In this document: positions 1 to 8,082 of the stretch, one piece after another | Numbering within the stretch: position 1 is the first letter of the stretch | How the letters are laid out: each line of letters begins with the position of its first letter | Source of the DNA: Macrococcoides caseolyticum | Lineage (GTDB): Bacteria > Bacillota > Bacilli > Staphylococcales > Staphylococcaceae | Reading direction: 5' to 3' | Assembly (NCBI RefSeq): GCF_002902665.1 | Contig: NZ_PPRM01000048.1 | Location: 46,220-88,622 of the forward strand | Length of the DNA stretch: 42,403 bases | The notes under the pieces: model-generated | The model's input: the letters and a program-made list of their open reading frames with translations, nothing else | Databases searched by the model: none | Told to the model about the DNA's origin: nothing | Program-made: the position numbers and the translations under genes

Positions 1-4
1 AAAT

Positions 5-493
5 TTAGGAAGCTTCTTTTTGTTTAGGATTAACTTTAGGATGAATAATATTATAACGTGTCACATCTTGTGGAGTTAATATTCTACTCGTAATTTTGAA
101 AGGCTCTGAGTAATTCATTTCTGATATCTTAAAATTACCGTTTTTATATACATGCTCAATATATGCGACATGGCCCAATGACCCTCTTGAAGATTGTAAT
201 ATGGAACCTTCTTTAGGTGTTTTGTTGACCAGATAACCATCTTTTTGTGCTGCTTTAGCCCAATATTTTGCGTCATGCCAATCACGTTCAATCATTGTTT
301 CATTCTCTTTCACTTTATCGAATGCATAGGCAGTGCATTGTCCATCCGTGTAAGTATTTAAAGCCATTGGATCTGGCAAGAGGGAAAGCGTAATCTCGTC
401 AAATTTATTAGCCAGTGCATGTTTGTTTAACAACGTATATAGACCAGTACTTAAAATTATGATTACGAATATCATTGTTATGAATCTTTTCAT
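5..493 (-). CDS. Secreted or membrane-anchored CHAP-domain peptidoglycan hydrolase
   Basis: A 162-residue protein with a hydrophobic N-terminal segment (about residues 4-22) acting as signal or anchor, then a short CHAP (cysteine/histidine amidohydrolase-peptidase) domain. Visible catalytic residues are Cys53 in GQCTAYAF, His108 in GSLGHVAYIEHV, and Glu125/Asn127 in SEMN. CHAP enzymes cut peptidoglycan cross-bridges or the amide bond outside the membrane. I chose the internal ATG at 493 because TGGAG lies six bases upstream; the ATG at 505 would place that ribosome site inside the gene. There is no separate cell-wall binding domain, so it is a minimal single-domain form. The exact bond cleaved cannot be read from sequence. 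Confidence 0.85.
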   Translation of the reverse strand: MKRFITMIFVIIILSTGLYTLLNKHALANKFDEITLSLLPDPMALNTYTDGQCTAYAFDKVKENETMIERDWHDAKYWAKAAQKDGYLVNKTPKEGSILQSSRGSLGHVAYIEHVYKNGNFKISEMNYSEPFKITSRILTPQDVTRYNIIHPKVNPKQKEAS

Positions 494-526
494 TACAAAC
501 TCCATTATGTGGATTTAAATTAATGA

Positions 527-2014
527 TTATTTATCTTCAGCTTCTAAATCTACATCGTTGATATTAATGCCCATTGCTTGAGCAACACCTTGTCCATATA
601 ACGGATCTGCTTTATAACAATGTCTGATGTGACGATGTTTAATATGTTCTGATACTGGTGCCATTTCATTTGCAGTATTTTCGAATAAACGCTGTTGTTC
701 TTCAGGTGATAATAGGTTGAACAGACGTCCTGGTTGTTCAAAATAATTATTATCATCTTCACGGAAGTTCCATTCGTAAGCTGCACCATCAAGTTCTAAT
801 GCAGGTTTTTTATAACGTGAATCATCTTGGTGATCACCATACTGATTTGGATAGTAGTTAGTATGACCTCCTAGATTACCATCGACACGCATTTGTCCAT
901 CACGAGAGAATGGGCATCCTCCTCCTGTTAGGCCTTTTGGCTGGTTTACTGGTATCTGGAAGTGATTAACCCCTAGACGATAACGTTGTGTATCTCCATA
1001 TGAGAATAAACGCCCTTGTAACATCTTGTCAGGAGAGAAGTCAAGTCCAGGTATAATATTAGTAGGTGCAAATGCAGCTTGTTCCACTTCAGCAAAATAG
1101 TTTTCTGGATTACGATTTAATTCGAATTCTCCTACTGGAATCAATGGATATTCACCTTTGTACCATACTTTCGTTAAATCGAATGGATTATCTTTATGTT
1201 TTTTTGCTTGTTCATCTGTCATGACTTGGATGTACATTTTCCATTTTGGGAAATTACCTTCTTCAATTGCATTGAATAAGTCGCGCTGACTTGATTCTCT
1301 GTCGCTTGCAATAATCGCATTTGCTTCATCTGAAGTTAAGTTCTCAATGCCTTGTTCCGTTCTAAAGTGGAACTTCACCCATACGCGTTCGCCAGCATCG
1401 TTATACATGCTGTATGTATGAGAACCAAATCCATGCATATGTCGGAAGCCATTTGGAATGCCACGATCACTCATTAGAATAGTTACTTGATGTAACGCTT
1501 CAGGAAGTGAAGTCCAGAAATCCCAGTTACTTTCAGGGTTATGCATATTAGTCTTTGGATCGCGCTTCACAACGTGATTTAAGCTTGCGAATAATTTAGG
1601 GTCACGGAAGAAGAATACAGGTGTATTGTTACCTACTAAATCCCAGTTTCCATCTTCTGTATAAAATTTAAGAGCAAATCCTCTGATATCACGTTCAGCA
1701 TCAGCTGCGCCACGTTCACCAGCTACAGTAGAAAAACGTGCAAACATTTCAGTTTGTTTACCGATTTCTGAGAAAATCTTGGCATTTGTATATTGTGTAA
1801 TGTCATGTGTAACCGTAAAAGTCCCGAATGCACCGGAGCCTTTGGCATGCATTCTTCTTTCAGGAATGACTTCACGGTCAAAGTGAGCCATTTGTTCCAA
1901 GAAGTAGATATCTTGCATTAGTAATGGACCACGGGGACCTGCAGTCATCGAATTTTCTCTATCTCCAACAGGTGCACCAAATAAACCACGTAATTTTTTG
2001 TTGTTATCTTCCAT
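527..2014 (-). CDS. katA: Catalase KatA (small-subunit heme catalase)
   Basis: A 495-residue monofunctional heme catalase that converts hydrogen peroxide to water and oxygen in the cytoplasm. The distal catalytic His56 is in [12 protein letters not shown], the distal Asn in [11 protein letters not shown], and the proximal heme-ligand Tyr in [14 protein letters not shown]. Length fits the small-subunit (clade 3) catalases of staphylococci and bacilli. The start at 2014 follows GGGAGG at ideal spacing; the open frame runs upstream to 2140 only because the promoter region lacks stops. Transcription is likely PerR-controlled, because a 15-bp perfect inverted repeat of PerR-like boxes covers the -10. 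One of three catalase-superfamily proteins in the window. Confidence 0.97.
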   Translation of the reverse strand: MEDNNKKLRGLFGAPVGDRENSMTAGPRGPLLMQDIYFLEQMAHFDREVIPERRMHAKGSGAFGTFTVTHDITQYTNAKIFSEIGKQTEMFARFSTVAGERGAADAERDIRGFALKFYTEDGNWDLVGNNTPVFFFRDPKLFASLNHVVKRDPKTNMHNPESNWDFWTSLPEALHQVTILMSDRGIPNGFRHMHGFGSHTYSMYNDAGERVWVKFHFRTEQGIENLTSDEANAIIASDRESSQRDLFNAIEEGNFPKWKMYIQVMTDEQAKKHKDNPFDLTKVWYKGEYPLIPVGEFELNRNPENYFAEVEQAAFAPTNIIPGLDFSPDKMLQGRLFSYGDTQRYRLGVNHFQIPVNQPKGLTGGGCPFSRDGQMRVDGNLGGHTNYYPNQYGDHQDDSRYKKPALELDGAAYEWNFREDDNNYFEQPGRLFNLLSPEEQQRLFENTANEMAPVSEHIKHRHIRHCYKADPLYGQGVAQAMGININDVDLEAEDK

Positions 2015-2026
2015 AGTTACCTCCCG

Positions 2027-2082
2027 AATTATAATAATTATTTCTTGATAATTATTATAATTTACAAAAAAGATAAATGCAA
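2027..2082 (-). promoter_or_regulatory. katA promoter overlapped by paired PerR-like boxes
   Basis: On the minus strand, TTGCAT (2082-2077) and TATAAT (2059-2054) are separated by 17 bases. The -10 lies in the right arm of a perfect 15-bp inverted repeat (2027-2041 and 2048-2062, six-base loop). Read on the minus strand, TTATAATAATTATCA (2060-2046) matches the PerR consensus TTATAATNATTATAA except for one base. The second arm (2029-2043) is a weaker match, placed at or just past the predicted start of transcription. PerR repression of katA is established in relatives; use of both arms is inference. Confidence 0.75.
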
Positions 2083-2162
2083 CTATAACGATGAATATAT
2101 TATTAAATAGATAATAACAATTGGTAGAAAGAGTTGCCACTTATAATTACGAAAAATTAAAG

Positions 2163-2199
2163 AACGTACAGTAAGTAAAGTTTTACAGAACTGCACGTT
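2163..2199 (-). terminator. Stem-loop after the hydroxyacid dehydrogenase
   Basis: Arms AACGTACAGT (2163-2172) and ACTGCACGTT (2190-2199) pair with one G-U. On the minus strand the stem is followed by CTTTAATTTTT, fitting termination of the dehydrogenase transcript before katA. Confidence 0.6.
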
Positions 2200-2230
2200 T
2201 TTTGGTGTGATAAGAAATATTACAGATATT

Positions 2231-3181
2231 TTAATTGACGATATAGTCAGGTGTATCACCATTTAGTTTTTTATATACATTTTGTGTTACGATATCAGCC
2301 ATCATATCACGAGCTTCAAATGTTGCATTACCAATATGTGGTGTAATTACAACGTTATCTAGTGTTTTGAGCTTATCGTTGATTTCAGGTTCAAATTCAA
2401 AGACATCAAGTGCCGCACCTTCAATGACTTTATTTTCTAAAGCATCTGCTAAAGCAACTTCATGTACGACGGGACCACGCGAAGCATTAATTAAATATGC
2501 AGTAGGCTTCATTATTTCAAGCTGTTCTTTATCAATCATATGCTCCATAGATGGATTATATGCCGCATTTATAGTTATAAAGTCAGCTTGTTTAAGTAGT
2601 TCTTCTAAAGAAACATACGTTGCTTCAAGTCCCTTTTCACGTTCTTCATGGCGATTTGGGCCTGTATATAAAATATTCATATCGAAACCTTTCGCACGTC
2701 TTGCTACTGCTTGTCCGATTTCACCTAATCCGATAATTCCTAACGTTTTTCCGGATACTTCTCGTCCACGGAAGAACAAAGGCGCCCAGCCATTAAATCC
2801 TGTTGTACGACATAAAGTGTCTCCTTCCACAACACGACGCGCACTTGCTAAGAGTAGAGCCATCGTTAAATCGGCTGTCGCATTTGTTGAAGCTTTTGGT
2901 GTATTAGTGACATCGATACCTTTTTCACGTGCGTACTCATATTCAATATTATTAAATCCTGCACCATAGTTAGCGATGATTTGAAGCTTTGGTGCTGCAT
3001 CAATCACTGCTTTATCAATGTTTGTAGATAATAGGCTTACGAGTGCATCTTTATCTTTAATACGATCAATGAGCTCTTCTTTTGTAATGAGTTGTTCTCC
3101 TTCAAACAAATCAACTTCAAAATGCTCTTTTAAAAAGGATAAGCCTTTTTCTGGAATTTCACCTGCTACTAATACTTTCAT
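2231..3181 (-). CDS. D-isomer-specific 2-hydroxyacid dehydrogenase (glyoxylate/hydroxypyruvate reductase type)
   Basis: A 316-residue cytoplasmic NAD(P)-dependent oxidoreductase of the D-2-hydroxyacid dehydrogenase family. The Rossmann signature GIIGLGEIGQAVARRAKGF is near residue 145. The catalytic triad is visible as Arg in NASRGPVV, Glu in ALDVFEFEP and His in ITPHIGNAT. The family reduces 2-keto acids such as glyoxylate or hydroxypyruvate to D-2-hydroxyacids. Substrate cannot be fixed from sequence. A good GGAGG site precedes the ATG at 3181. It appears monocistronic, with a hairpin after it. It differs clearly from the D-lactate dehydrogenase at 13830-14822. Confidence 0.9.
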   Translation of the reverse strand: MKVLVAGEIPEKGLSFLKEHFEVDLFEGEQLITKEELIDRIKDKDALVSLLSTNIDKAVIDAAPKLQIIANYGAGFNNIEYEYAREKGIDVTNTPKASTNATADLTMALLLASARRVVEGDTLCRTTGFNGWAPLFFRGREVSGKTLGIIGLGEIGQAVARRAKGFDMNILYTGPNRHEEREKGLEATYVSLEELLKQADFITINAAYNPSMEHMIDKEQLEIMKPTAYLINASRGPVVHEVALADALENKVIEGAALDVFEFEPEINDKLKTLDNVVITPHIGNATFEARDMMADIVTQNVYKKLNGDTPDYIVN

Positions 3182-3260
3182 AAATGATCCCTCCGTTATT
3201 GTTAATATATCTATATATTAACAAATTAGAACGGTGCTTCATATTATATGGGGTTCGTTG

Positions 3261-4034
3261 TCATGAGGAACCTATTTTGTTTGATGCATAATTATAAATA
3301 TTCTCTGCATCTTGATACCATCTAGGTTGTGAAGGATACGTTGTTCCATCGATAAAATAATTTTCAGGGGCAGGAATATTACTATTTATTTTTAAATCAC
3401 GTTCATATTCTTTGGCTAAAGTATATTGATCATATTCTAAATGTCCGGCAAAGTAATAATCAGTATGTTTTTTATTCGTTAGTATATCGATATCATTTCC
3501 TCTATACGATATTAAGTTCAAATCATTGATTACGTTTATTTCGGGGTTAAATTGCATGTACCTAGACTGAGGTGAATAATAGTATGGTATATCTTTATAA
3601 AGGGGATGGGATGCATTGATGTTATAAAGATATACTCCCGACAGCTTAGTCTTATTTTTTATAGGTTTGATACCGTAATTCTTATAGAGGGCGTACTGTG
3701 CTGCCCAACAAATGAAAATTCTTTTTTTTATATGTTCTTTCGACCACTCCAGAATTTCATTGAGTTCATCAATATAGGTAATTTCATTAAATTCCAGGTG
3801 CTCTAGCGCTGCACCAGTAATGATCATGACATCATAATAAGTATTCTTAATATCACTCAAACACTTATAATGCTGCTTTAAGTAGGAGATGCTCGTATTT
3901 TTGTAATGGTGTGAAGCTAGGTAGACATATTCTGTCTTAGTATCAAAACCTAATGCATCTGTTATCCTTTTAAAGTGTTTTTCTGTTGCTTGTTTATCAG
4001 GCATGAGATTGACGTTGAGAAGACGTACTGTCAT
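3261..4034 (-). CDS. metA: Homoserine O-acyltransferase, MetA family
   Basis: A 257-residue member of the MetA family, which acylates homoserine in the first committed step of methionine synthesis. Family blocks are visible: MPDKQATE near the N-terminus, IITGAALEHLEF (residues 71-82), the nucleophile Cys109 in FICWAAQYALY, and the catalytic His198 and Glu200 in AGHLEYD followed by EYERDL. It is shorter than the usual roughly 300 residues, and the conserved PHSR block reads PQSR. The catalytic triad is intact, so it should be active. The ATG lies one base after the metY stop, indicating translational coupling. The MetY partner, which uses acetylhomoserine, suggests acetyl-CoA as donor (inference). 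Confidence 0.88.
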   Translation of the reverse strand: MTVRLLNVNLMPDKQATEKHFKRITDALGFDTKTEYVYLASHHYKNTSISYLKQHYKCLSDIKNTYYDVMIITGAALEHLEFNEITYIDELNEILEWSKEHIKKRIFICWAAQYALYKNYGIKPIKNKTKLSGVYLYNINASHPLYKDIPYYYSPQSRYMQFNPEINVINDLNLISYRGNDIDILTNKKHTDYYFAGHLEYDQYTLAKEYERDLKINSNIPAPENYFIDGTTYPSQPRWYQDAENIYNYASNKIGSS

Positions 4035-4035
4035 A

Positions 4036-5313
4036 TTATATTGCAGAGAGTCCTTTCTCTAAATCAGCTATAATATCATCAATATGCTCAATGCCAATAG
4101 ATAAACGGATGGTTTCTGGTCGAACACCGGCTTCAAGTTGCTCGCTGCCAGTTAATTGTGCATGCGTAGTACTTGCAGGGTGTATCACTAGTGATTTAGC
4201 ATCACCGACATTTGCAAGCAATGAAAATAATTCTAGGGCTTCAATGAACTTCTTACCAGCTTCATAACCCCCAGTAACCCCAAATGTAAAAATAGATCCA
4301 GCACCATTAGGTAAATACTTTTGTTTTAAGGCAAAGTATTTACTTGAAGATAATCCGGCATATTTCACCCATGCCACTTTTGGATGTGATTCAAGATACT
4401 CTGCTACTTTCTGAGCATTTTTTACATGTCTTTCTACGCGTAAAGAGAGCGTTTCAAGTCCTTGGATTAGTAAGAAAGCATTAAATGGTGAGAGCGCTGC
4501 CCCCGTATCTCGTAATAAAGTAGTACGAATCTTAGCAGCATATGCAGCGTCTTTAAAGGCTTCTGTAAATACTAAGTTATGATATGATGCATCAGGTGCA
4601 GAAAGCCCTTCGAATTTGCCGTTATCCCAATTAAAGTTCCCACCATCTACTATAATTCCGCCGATAGAATTACCATGTCCACCAATAAATTTAGTGGCTG
4701 AATGCACAACGATATGAGCACCGTGTTCAATTGGGCGGAATAAATAAGGAGAGGCAAATGTGTTATCTACAATCAGCGGAATATCTGCTGACTTTGCGAT
4801 GGCCGACAGTTCTTCAAAGTCTTCGATATTACCTTCAGGATTACCAATCGTTTCAATAAAGATAGCTTTAGTATTACCTTTAATAGCATTTCTAATATTG
4901 TCGATATTTGAAGTGTCTACGATATCAACCTCAATACCATATTTCGGTAAAGTGTGACTGAATAATGTATGTGTCCCGCCATATAGTGATGCAGATGAAA
5001 CGATATGATCTCCACTTGATGCAAGTGCTAAGATTGCATACGTAATTGCGGCCATGCCCGAAGATACTACCACAGCAGCAACGCCTCCTTCAAGCTGGGC
5101 AACACGTTCTTCTAAGACTGCGTTTGTAGGATTAGTCAATCTTGAATAAATATTACCTGCTTCTTTCAAACCGAATAAATTAGCAGCATGCTCCGTGTCA
5201 TCAAACACGAAAGAAGAAGTTTGGTAGATAGGCACAGCACGTGAATGAGATGCACTATCAACTGAATGGCCGGCGTGAACTTGAATGGTTTCAAAATGGA
5301 ATGAATTTGTCAT
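4036..5313 (-). CDS. metY: O-acetylhomoserine sulfhydrylase (aminocarboxypropyltransferase)
   Basis: A 425-residue PLP-dependent enzyme of the Cys/Met metabolism family. It joins sulfide to O-acetylhomoserine to give homocysteine. The PLP-binding Lys208 lies in [12 protein letters not shown], with the cofactor-ring block SSGMAAI near residue 85 and the Asp of [11 protein letters not shown] near residue 183. Length and the long insertion around 230-260 fit MetY rather than the shorter cystathionine gamma-synthase. The ATG at 5313 follows AAGGAGG. It is first in a two-gene operon with metA, downstream of a SAM riboswitch, so expression should fall when S-adenosylmethionine is abundant. Confidence 0.95.
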   Translation of the reverse strand: MTNSFHFETIQVHAGHSVDSASHSRAVPIYQTSSFVFDDTEHAANLFGLKEAGNIYSRLTNPTNAVLEERVAQLEGGVAAVVVSSGMAAITYAILALASSGDHIVSSASLYGGTHTLFSHTLPKYGIEVDIVDTSNIDNIRNAIKGNTKAIFIETIGNPEGNIEDFEELSAIAKSADIPLIVDNTFASPYLFRPIEHGAHIVVHSATKFIGGHGNSIGGIIVDGGNFNWDNGKFEGLSAPDASYHNLVFTEAFKDAAYAAKIRTTLLRDTGAALSPFNAFLLIQGLETLSLRVERHVKNAQKVAEYLESHPKVAWVKYAGLSSSKYFALKQKYLPNGAGSIFTFGVTGGYEAGKKFIEALELFSLLANVGDAKSLVIHPASTTHAQLTGSEQLEAGVRPETIRLSIGIEHIDDIIADLEKGLSAI

Positions 5314-5339
5314 ATGATGACCTCCTTGTAAATTAATAT

Positions 5340-5372
5340 AAAAAAAGAGTCTACCTAAAAGATAGACTCTTG
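5340..5372 (-). terminator. Riboswitch-controlled terminator of metY-metA
   Basis: On the minus strand AAGAGTCTATC pairs with the downstream GGTAGACTCTT and is followed by a run of T. It sits just after the SAM-I aptamer and about 25 bases before the metY start. This is the expected expression platform, formed when ligand is bound. Confidence 0.93.
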
Positions 5373-5378
5373 AAATAC

Positions 5379-5472
5379 CTTATCTTTCAGGATATACCTG
5401 CTGGAATTAGCACCTAACTGAATAGGTTGCCGGGTTTCATAGGGCCAGTCCCTCCACCACTCTGGATAAGCG
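5379..5472 (-). ncRNA. SAM-I riboswitch (S-box) aptamer
   Basis: Read on the minus strand from 5472, the leader has the hallmark order of an S-box: CTTATC of P1, AGAGTGGTGGAGGGA, CTGGCCCTATGAAACCCGGC, the GGTGCTAATTCC junction, and closing GATAAG. This is essentially the SAM-I consensus. It binds S-adenosylmethionine and controls transcription of metY-metA through the hairpin at 5340-5372. Confidence 0.96.
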
Positions 5473-5491
5473 TATGAAATTGTTATTTAGT

Positions 5492-5520
5492 ATCATATAA
5501 TACATAATCAGAATTGTCAA
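5492..5520 (-). promoter_or_regulatory. Sigma-A promoter of the SAM riboswitch transcript
   Basis: On the minus strand TTGACA (5520-5515), a 17-base spacer and TATGAT (5497-5492). Predicted initiation near 5485 is just upstream of the aptamer. Confidence 0.75.
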
Positions 5521-5546
5521 ATTATAATTTGAATTTTCTAAATATT

Positions 5547-6329
5547 TCATTCCAAGGTTATGCCTTCTTCGTTTCTATGTTTATTAGAAATTTTATACAT
5601 TTCTGAACGTAAATTTAATATTTCGTCATAGACTGCCTCCAGTGACCCTGTTTGCAACGGATCGAACGTAGTATATGTTTCGCTTGTTTCAGATATAAGT
5701 TCAATATGGGCAATTTCTTCGATAACAGCATCTTTCCGTAATTCTGAAATCGGTTTAATCTCATCATAAATTTCGGTATATAATGTTATTTGATTGTTCT
5801 TCTTACGTGCATGAAATCTTATAAATTGTTCATTGTATTTAAAATAATGTAAGTTATGAAATGTTTGATTCATGGTTGTCTTAATCGGTTGATGAAGAAT
5901 AAACTTCATAAGATGCTTATTGAAATCTTCAATTTTTAATAAATGTCTTAATAAATTGATTTTTAATAATTTACTTTCACTTTGATGAATGGCATGTATG
6001 TATTGAGCGATTTTCACTATAGAGGCCTCTTTCGTCCAGGGGAAGTACGGAAATGTTACCATCACAAGATTAATATGTACCTGTTTAATATGCAACGCAA
6101 GTCCTTTAAGTGGTACTAGATTAGAAGGTACATTTCTATTGGGAGGTGCATCTGAAAGTCTAACAATCACATCTAGGTTTGTATCATCTAAATTGAATAT
6201 ACGTTTTCCCATATCATTTAACTGTAGTTTCCCTATATATTGATTTCCTTTAGCATGTGCTCTTTTAGCACCTCGTGTTGTAGTTGCATAGCGTTCAATT
6301 GTATCAACAATAAAAGTAGCGTTATCCAT
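5547..6329 (-). CDS. Divergent catalase-superfamily (SrpA-like) protein
   Basis: A 260-residue protein showing the N-terminal half of the catalase fold: RGAKRAHAKGNQYIGKL (His25 at the distal His position), then VIVRLSDAPPNRNVPSNL and LKGLALHIK. The PPNRNVPSNL block resembles the short catalase-related peroxidases rather than true catalases. Where catalases carry [11 protein letters not shown], this protein has INLVMVTFPYFP, so the distal Asn is absent. I see no RLFSYxDTQ proximal tyrosine block. It may be a peroxidase, a heme-binding protein or a degenerate enzyme. It starts after AGGTGA and is transcribed away from the 6492 gene. Family placement is by motif recall only. Confidence 0.65.
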   Translation of the reverse strand: MDNATFIVDTIERYATTTRGAKRAHAKGNQYIGKLQLNDMGKRIFNLDDTNLDVIVRLSDAPPNRNVPSNLVPLKGLALHIKQVHINLVMVTFPYFPWTKEASIVKIAQYIHAIHQSESKLLKINLLRHLLKIEDFNKHLMKFILHQPIKTTMNQTFHNLHYFKYNEQFIRFHARKKNNQITLYTEIYDEIKPISELRKDAVIEEIAHIELISETSETYTTFDPLQTGSLEAVYDEILNLRSEMYKISNKHRNEEGITLE

Positions 6330-6416
6330 AAAGTCACCTGCTTGTTATTTTTAATATGTTTACCCATATTTTAAAATATATAATACTACATACAAAATTT
6401 TATTCCTCAAACATAT

Positions 6417-6431
6417 TTGAAAACGCTTACT
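6417..6431. promoter_or_regulatory. Candidate CcpA cre site
   Basis: TTGAAAACGCTTACT fits the catabolite-response consensus WTGNAANCGNWNNCW at every position. It lies between the divergent catalase-like gene (start 6329) and the small-protein gene (start 6492), so it could act on either. Functional assignment is inference. Confidence 0.5.
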
Positions 6432-6491
6432 TTATCTCTTCTTTTTCGATATAATTGTATTAAGAGATGTTAAATGTTAGGGGGAATCTAT

Positions 6492-6884
6492 ATGAATAAC
6501 CATCAAAAAGTATTGGTGTTTGGATGTTTACTAGCAATTATTTTATTTTCACTGATTGTATGGCAGAAATTACCGCATGATCCAGCGCAACACGAAGTGA
6601 AGACGAAAGAAATTGAGGCAATAGAAAAAGGCGCTTACAATTCTATGGAAGAAGCGCAAAAGGCATTAGTGAACGATGTGATTAAAAGTGATGATCTTGT
6701 ATCAGCAATCTATACGCCGAATAAAAAATGGAAGACACCATTTTATGTTATACAAGTTTCATACAAAGAAAATAAGCAGACATACTCAGGGTTTGCTTTT
6801 GCTGTACTAGAAAATGGGAAGTATAAACTAGAGCTTGCCGATATTAAAATAAAAACATATGATGGGATGCAACCGATTAATTAA
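6492..6884 (+). CDS. Small membrane-anchored protein of unknown function, probably C-terminally truncated
   Basis: A 130-residue protein with one N-terminal membrane segment (about residues 7-25) and an otherwise hydrophilic, presumably extracellular part. The start at 6492 follows AGGGGG; the ATG at 6474 has no ribosome site. It looks related to the protein at 8083-8610: both begin MNN-K, share a KEIEAIEKG/KKIEGKHY region, and align at YKLELADIKIKTYDGMQPI versus YKADVRKNGIRFSSDMKPV. The second protein continues about 45 residues further. A matching continuation exists here in another frame (6883-7014), so this copy is probably frameshifted. I do not recognise the family. Confidence 0.6.
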   Translation: MNNHQKVLVFGCLLAIILFSLIVWQKLPHDPAQHEVKTKEIEAIEKGAYNSMEEAQKALVNDVIKSDDLVSAIYTPNKKWKTPFYVIQVSYKENKQTYSGFAFAVLENGKYKLELADIKIKTYDGMQPIN

Positions 6885-7014
6885 GGACAGTATAAAAATA
6901 GGTGAGAATAAAGTGGATATTTATGTAGGCACACCACTTGATAATCCATTTGCCGATAGTATCAGACATTCTTTTGTCGATGATAGTATAGAAGTGGCGT
7001 TCCAAGTAGAATAG
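6883..7014 (+). pseudogene. Out-of-frame C-terminal continuation of the 6492 gene
   Basis: In the +1 frame relative to the preceding gene, an open stretch reads KDSIKIGENKVDIYVGTPLD... and ends VAFQVE before TAG at 7012. IYVGTPLDN matches SYLGPKSDN in the C-terminal part of the related protein at 8083-8610, and both later carry a DD pair followed by a short hydrophobic strand. There is no start codon or ribosome site of its own. A single frame change near 6880 would restore a full-length product. Similarity is by eye and short. Confidence 0.5.
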
Positions 7015-7055
7015 AGTGCGATTAGAAGAAAGGTATATACGCTATTAAATAACCT

Positions 7056-7090
7056 GAGCAATGCAGAAAAATATTATTTCTGCATCGCTC
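7056..7090. terminator. Stem-loop between convergent genes
   Basis: GAGCAATGCAGAAA (7056-7069) pairs with TTTCTGCATCGCTC (7077-7090) with one mismatch and a seven-base loop. It sits between the plus-strand small-protein remnant and the minus-strand thioredoxin-like gene. No clear T run follows on either side, so terminator function is moderate. Confidence 0.5.
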
Positions 7091-7117
7091 ATTCTATGAT
7101 AGATAGGGTGAAGATAA

Positions 7118-7435
7118 TTAATATTCTTGAAGTAGCTGACTGATACGTAGCTTTAACATATCAAAATCAAGAATACGAGCTTGTCGATGATACTCTTTCT
7201 CATGATTAAATAGAATTACGACAGGAGAAGAAAATAAGCTGAGCTGGCCCGCAGCTTCAGGGATTTTATCTGCAAGTAGATATATAGAAGGTATATGAGT
7301 ATTTGCTACGATATCCTTAACTTTTGGATAATCTGCATGACATACTGTACAACCAGTAGTCATGACATATATAAGAGCCTTTTCATTTTTTTGTAAAAAG
7401 TTTTGTAATTCATCATATGTATGAATCTGTTTCAT
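7118..7435 (-). CDS. Thioredoxin-like protein
   Basis: A 105-residue cytoplasmic thioredoxin-fold protein with the redox pair Cys29 and Cys32 in TTGCTVCHADYPKV. The later SSPVVILFNHEKE supplies the cis-proline region, as in thioredoxins. The CTVC active site differs from the usual CGPC and resembles the YdbP-type thioredoxin-like proteins of Firmicutes. The likely role is thiol-disulfide exchange; partners are unknown. A strong AAGGAGG precedes the ATG. The gap to the upstream acetyltransferase is only 26 bases, so the two are probably one operon. Confidence 0.85.
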   Translation of the reverse strand: MKQIHTYDELQNFLQKNEKALIYVMTTGCTVCHADYPKVKDIVANTHIPSIYLLADKIPEAAGQLSLFSSPVVILFNHEKEYHRQARILDFDMLKLRISQLLQEY

Positions 7436-7461
7436 GTGAAACCTCCTTGCTATTTTATTAT

Positions 7462-7950
7462 TTATTTCAAGAGTAACTGATAGAAATCAAGATCAAGCCA
7501 TTTATTAAACTTATAACCAACGTCCTTTAAAGTGCCTGTATATTTAAAATTAAATTTTTTGTGTAGATAAATACTACCTTTATTTTCTGAATCGATACCC
7601 GCTACCATTGTTTTGTAACCTTCTTTGCGTGCACTATCGATAATATGACTCAGCAGTTTTTCTCCAATACCCATATGTCTGAAGTAAGGTGAAACATATA
7701 CGGAATGTTCAACGGTAAATTGGTAGGCTGGAAAGTTTCTGAAAGGACCATATGTTGCAAAGCCAGCTACACGACCATCAATTTCAAAGACAAACACTGG
7801 ATACCCTTGCTTTTCTTTTCCCATTAACCACTGTTTACGTTCCAGCAAACTCGTTTTTTCATAAGTATATATTGCTGTTGTATTTAAAATGGCATGATTA
7901 TAAATGTCCAATATTTTCGGTAAGTCATTCTGAGTTGCATGTCTAATCAT
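7462..7950 (-). CDS. GNAT-family N-acetyltransferase (phosphinothricin acetyltransferase-like)
   Basis: A 162-residue acetyl-CoA-dependent N-acetyltransferase. IRHATQNDLPKILDIYNHAILNTTAIY is the typical N-terminus of the PAT/YwnH-like branch, and the acetyl-CoA loop is seen in YVSPYFRHMGIGEKLLSHII (motif R-x-x-G-I-G). The MVAGIDSENKGSIYLHKKFNFKYTGTLKDVGYKFNKWLD tail segments are characteristic of this subfamily. Some members acetylate methionine sulfoximine or phosphinothricin; the natural substrate here is unknown. The start at 7950 is set by GTGGAGG seven bases upstream. Probably co-transcribed with the thioredoxin-like gene. Confidence 0.87.
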   Translation of the reverse strand: MIRHATQNDLPKILDIYNHAILNTTAIYTYEKTSLLERKQWLMGKEKQGYPVFVFEIDGRVAGFATYGPFRNFPAYQFTVEHSVYVSPYFRHMGIGEKLLSHIIDSARKEGYKTMVAGIDSENKGSIYLHKKFNFKYTGTLKDVGYKFNKWLDLDFYQLLLK

Positions 7951-8082
7951 TATAAACCTCCACAATTTTTTAATATTAAAAGCATAACGTATTTATAATA
8001 TTACGTATAATAATATGATTTAAAATATATTTCTAAAATAAGGGAATGATAGTGTAAACTAATGTTAAAGGAGTGGATGCAT

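Noticed and set aside
2015-2140. N-terminal extension of katA to 2140
   Set aside because: It crosses the promoter and PerR-like palindrome, and the GGGAGG site marks the start at 2014.
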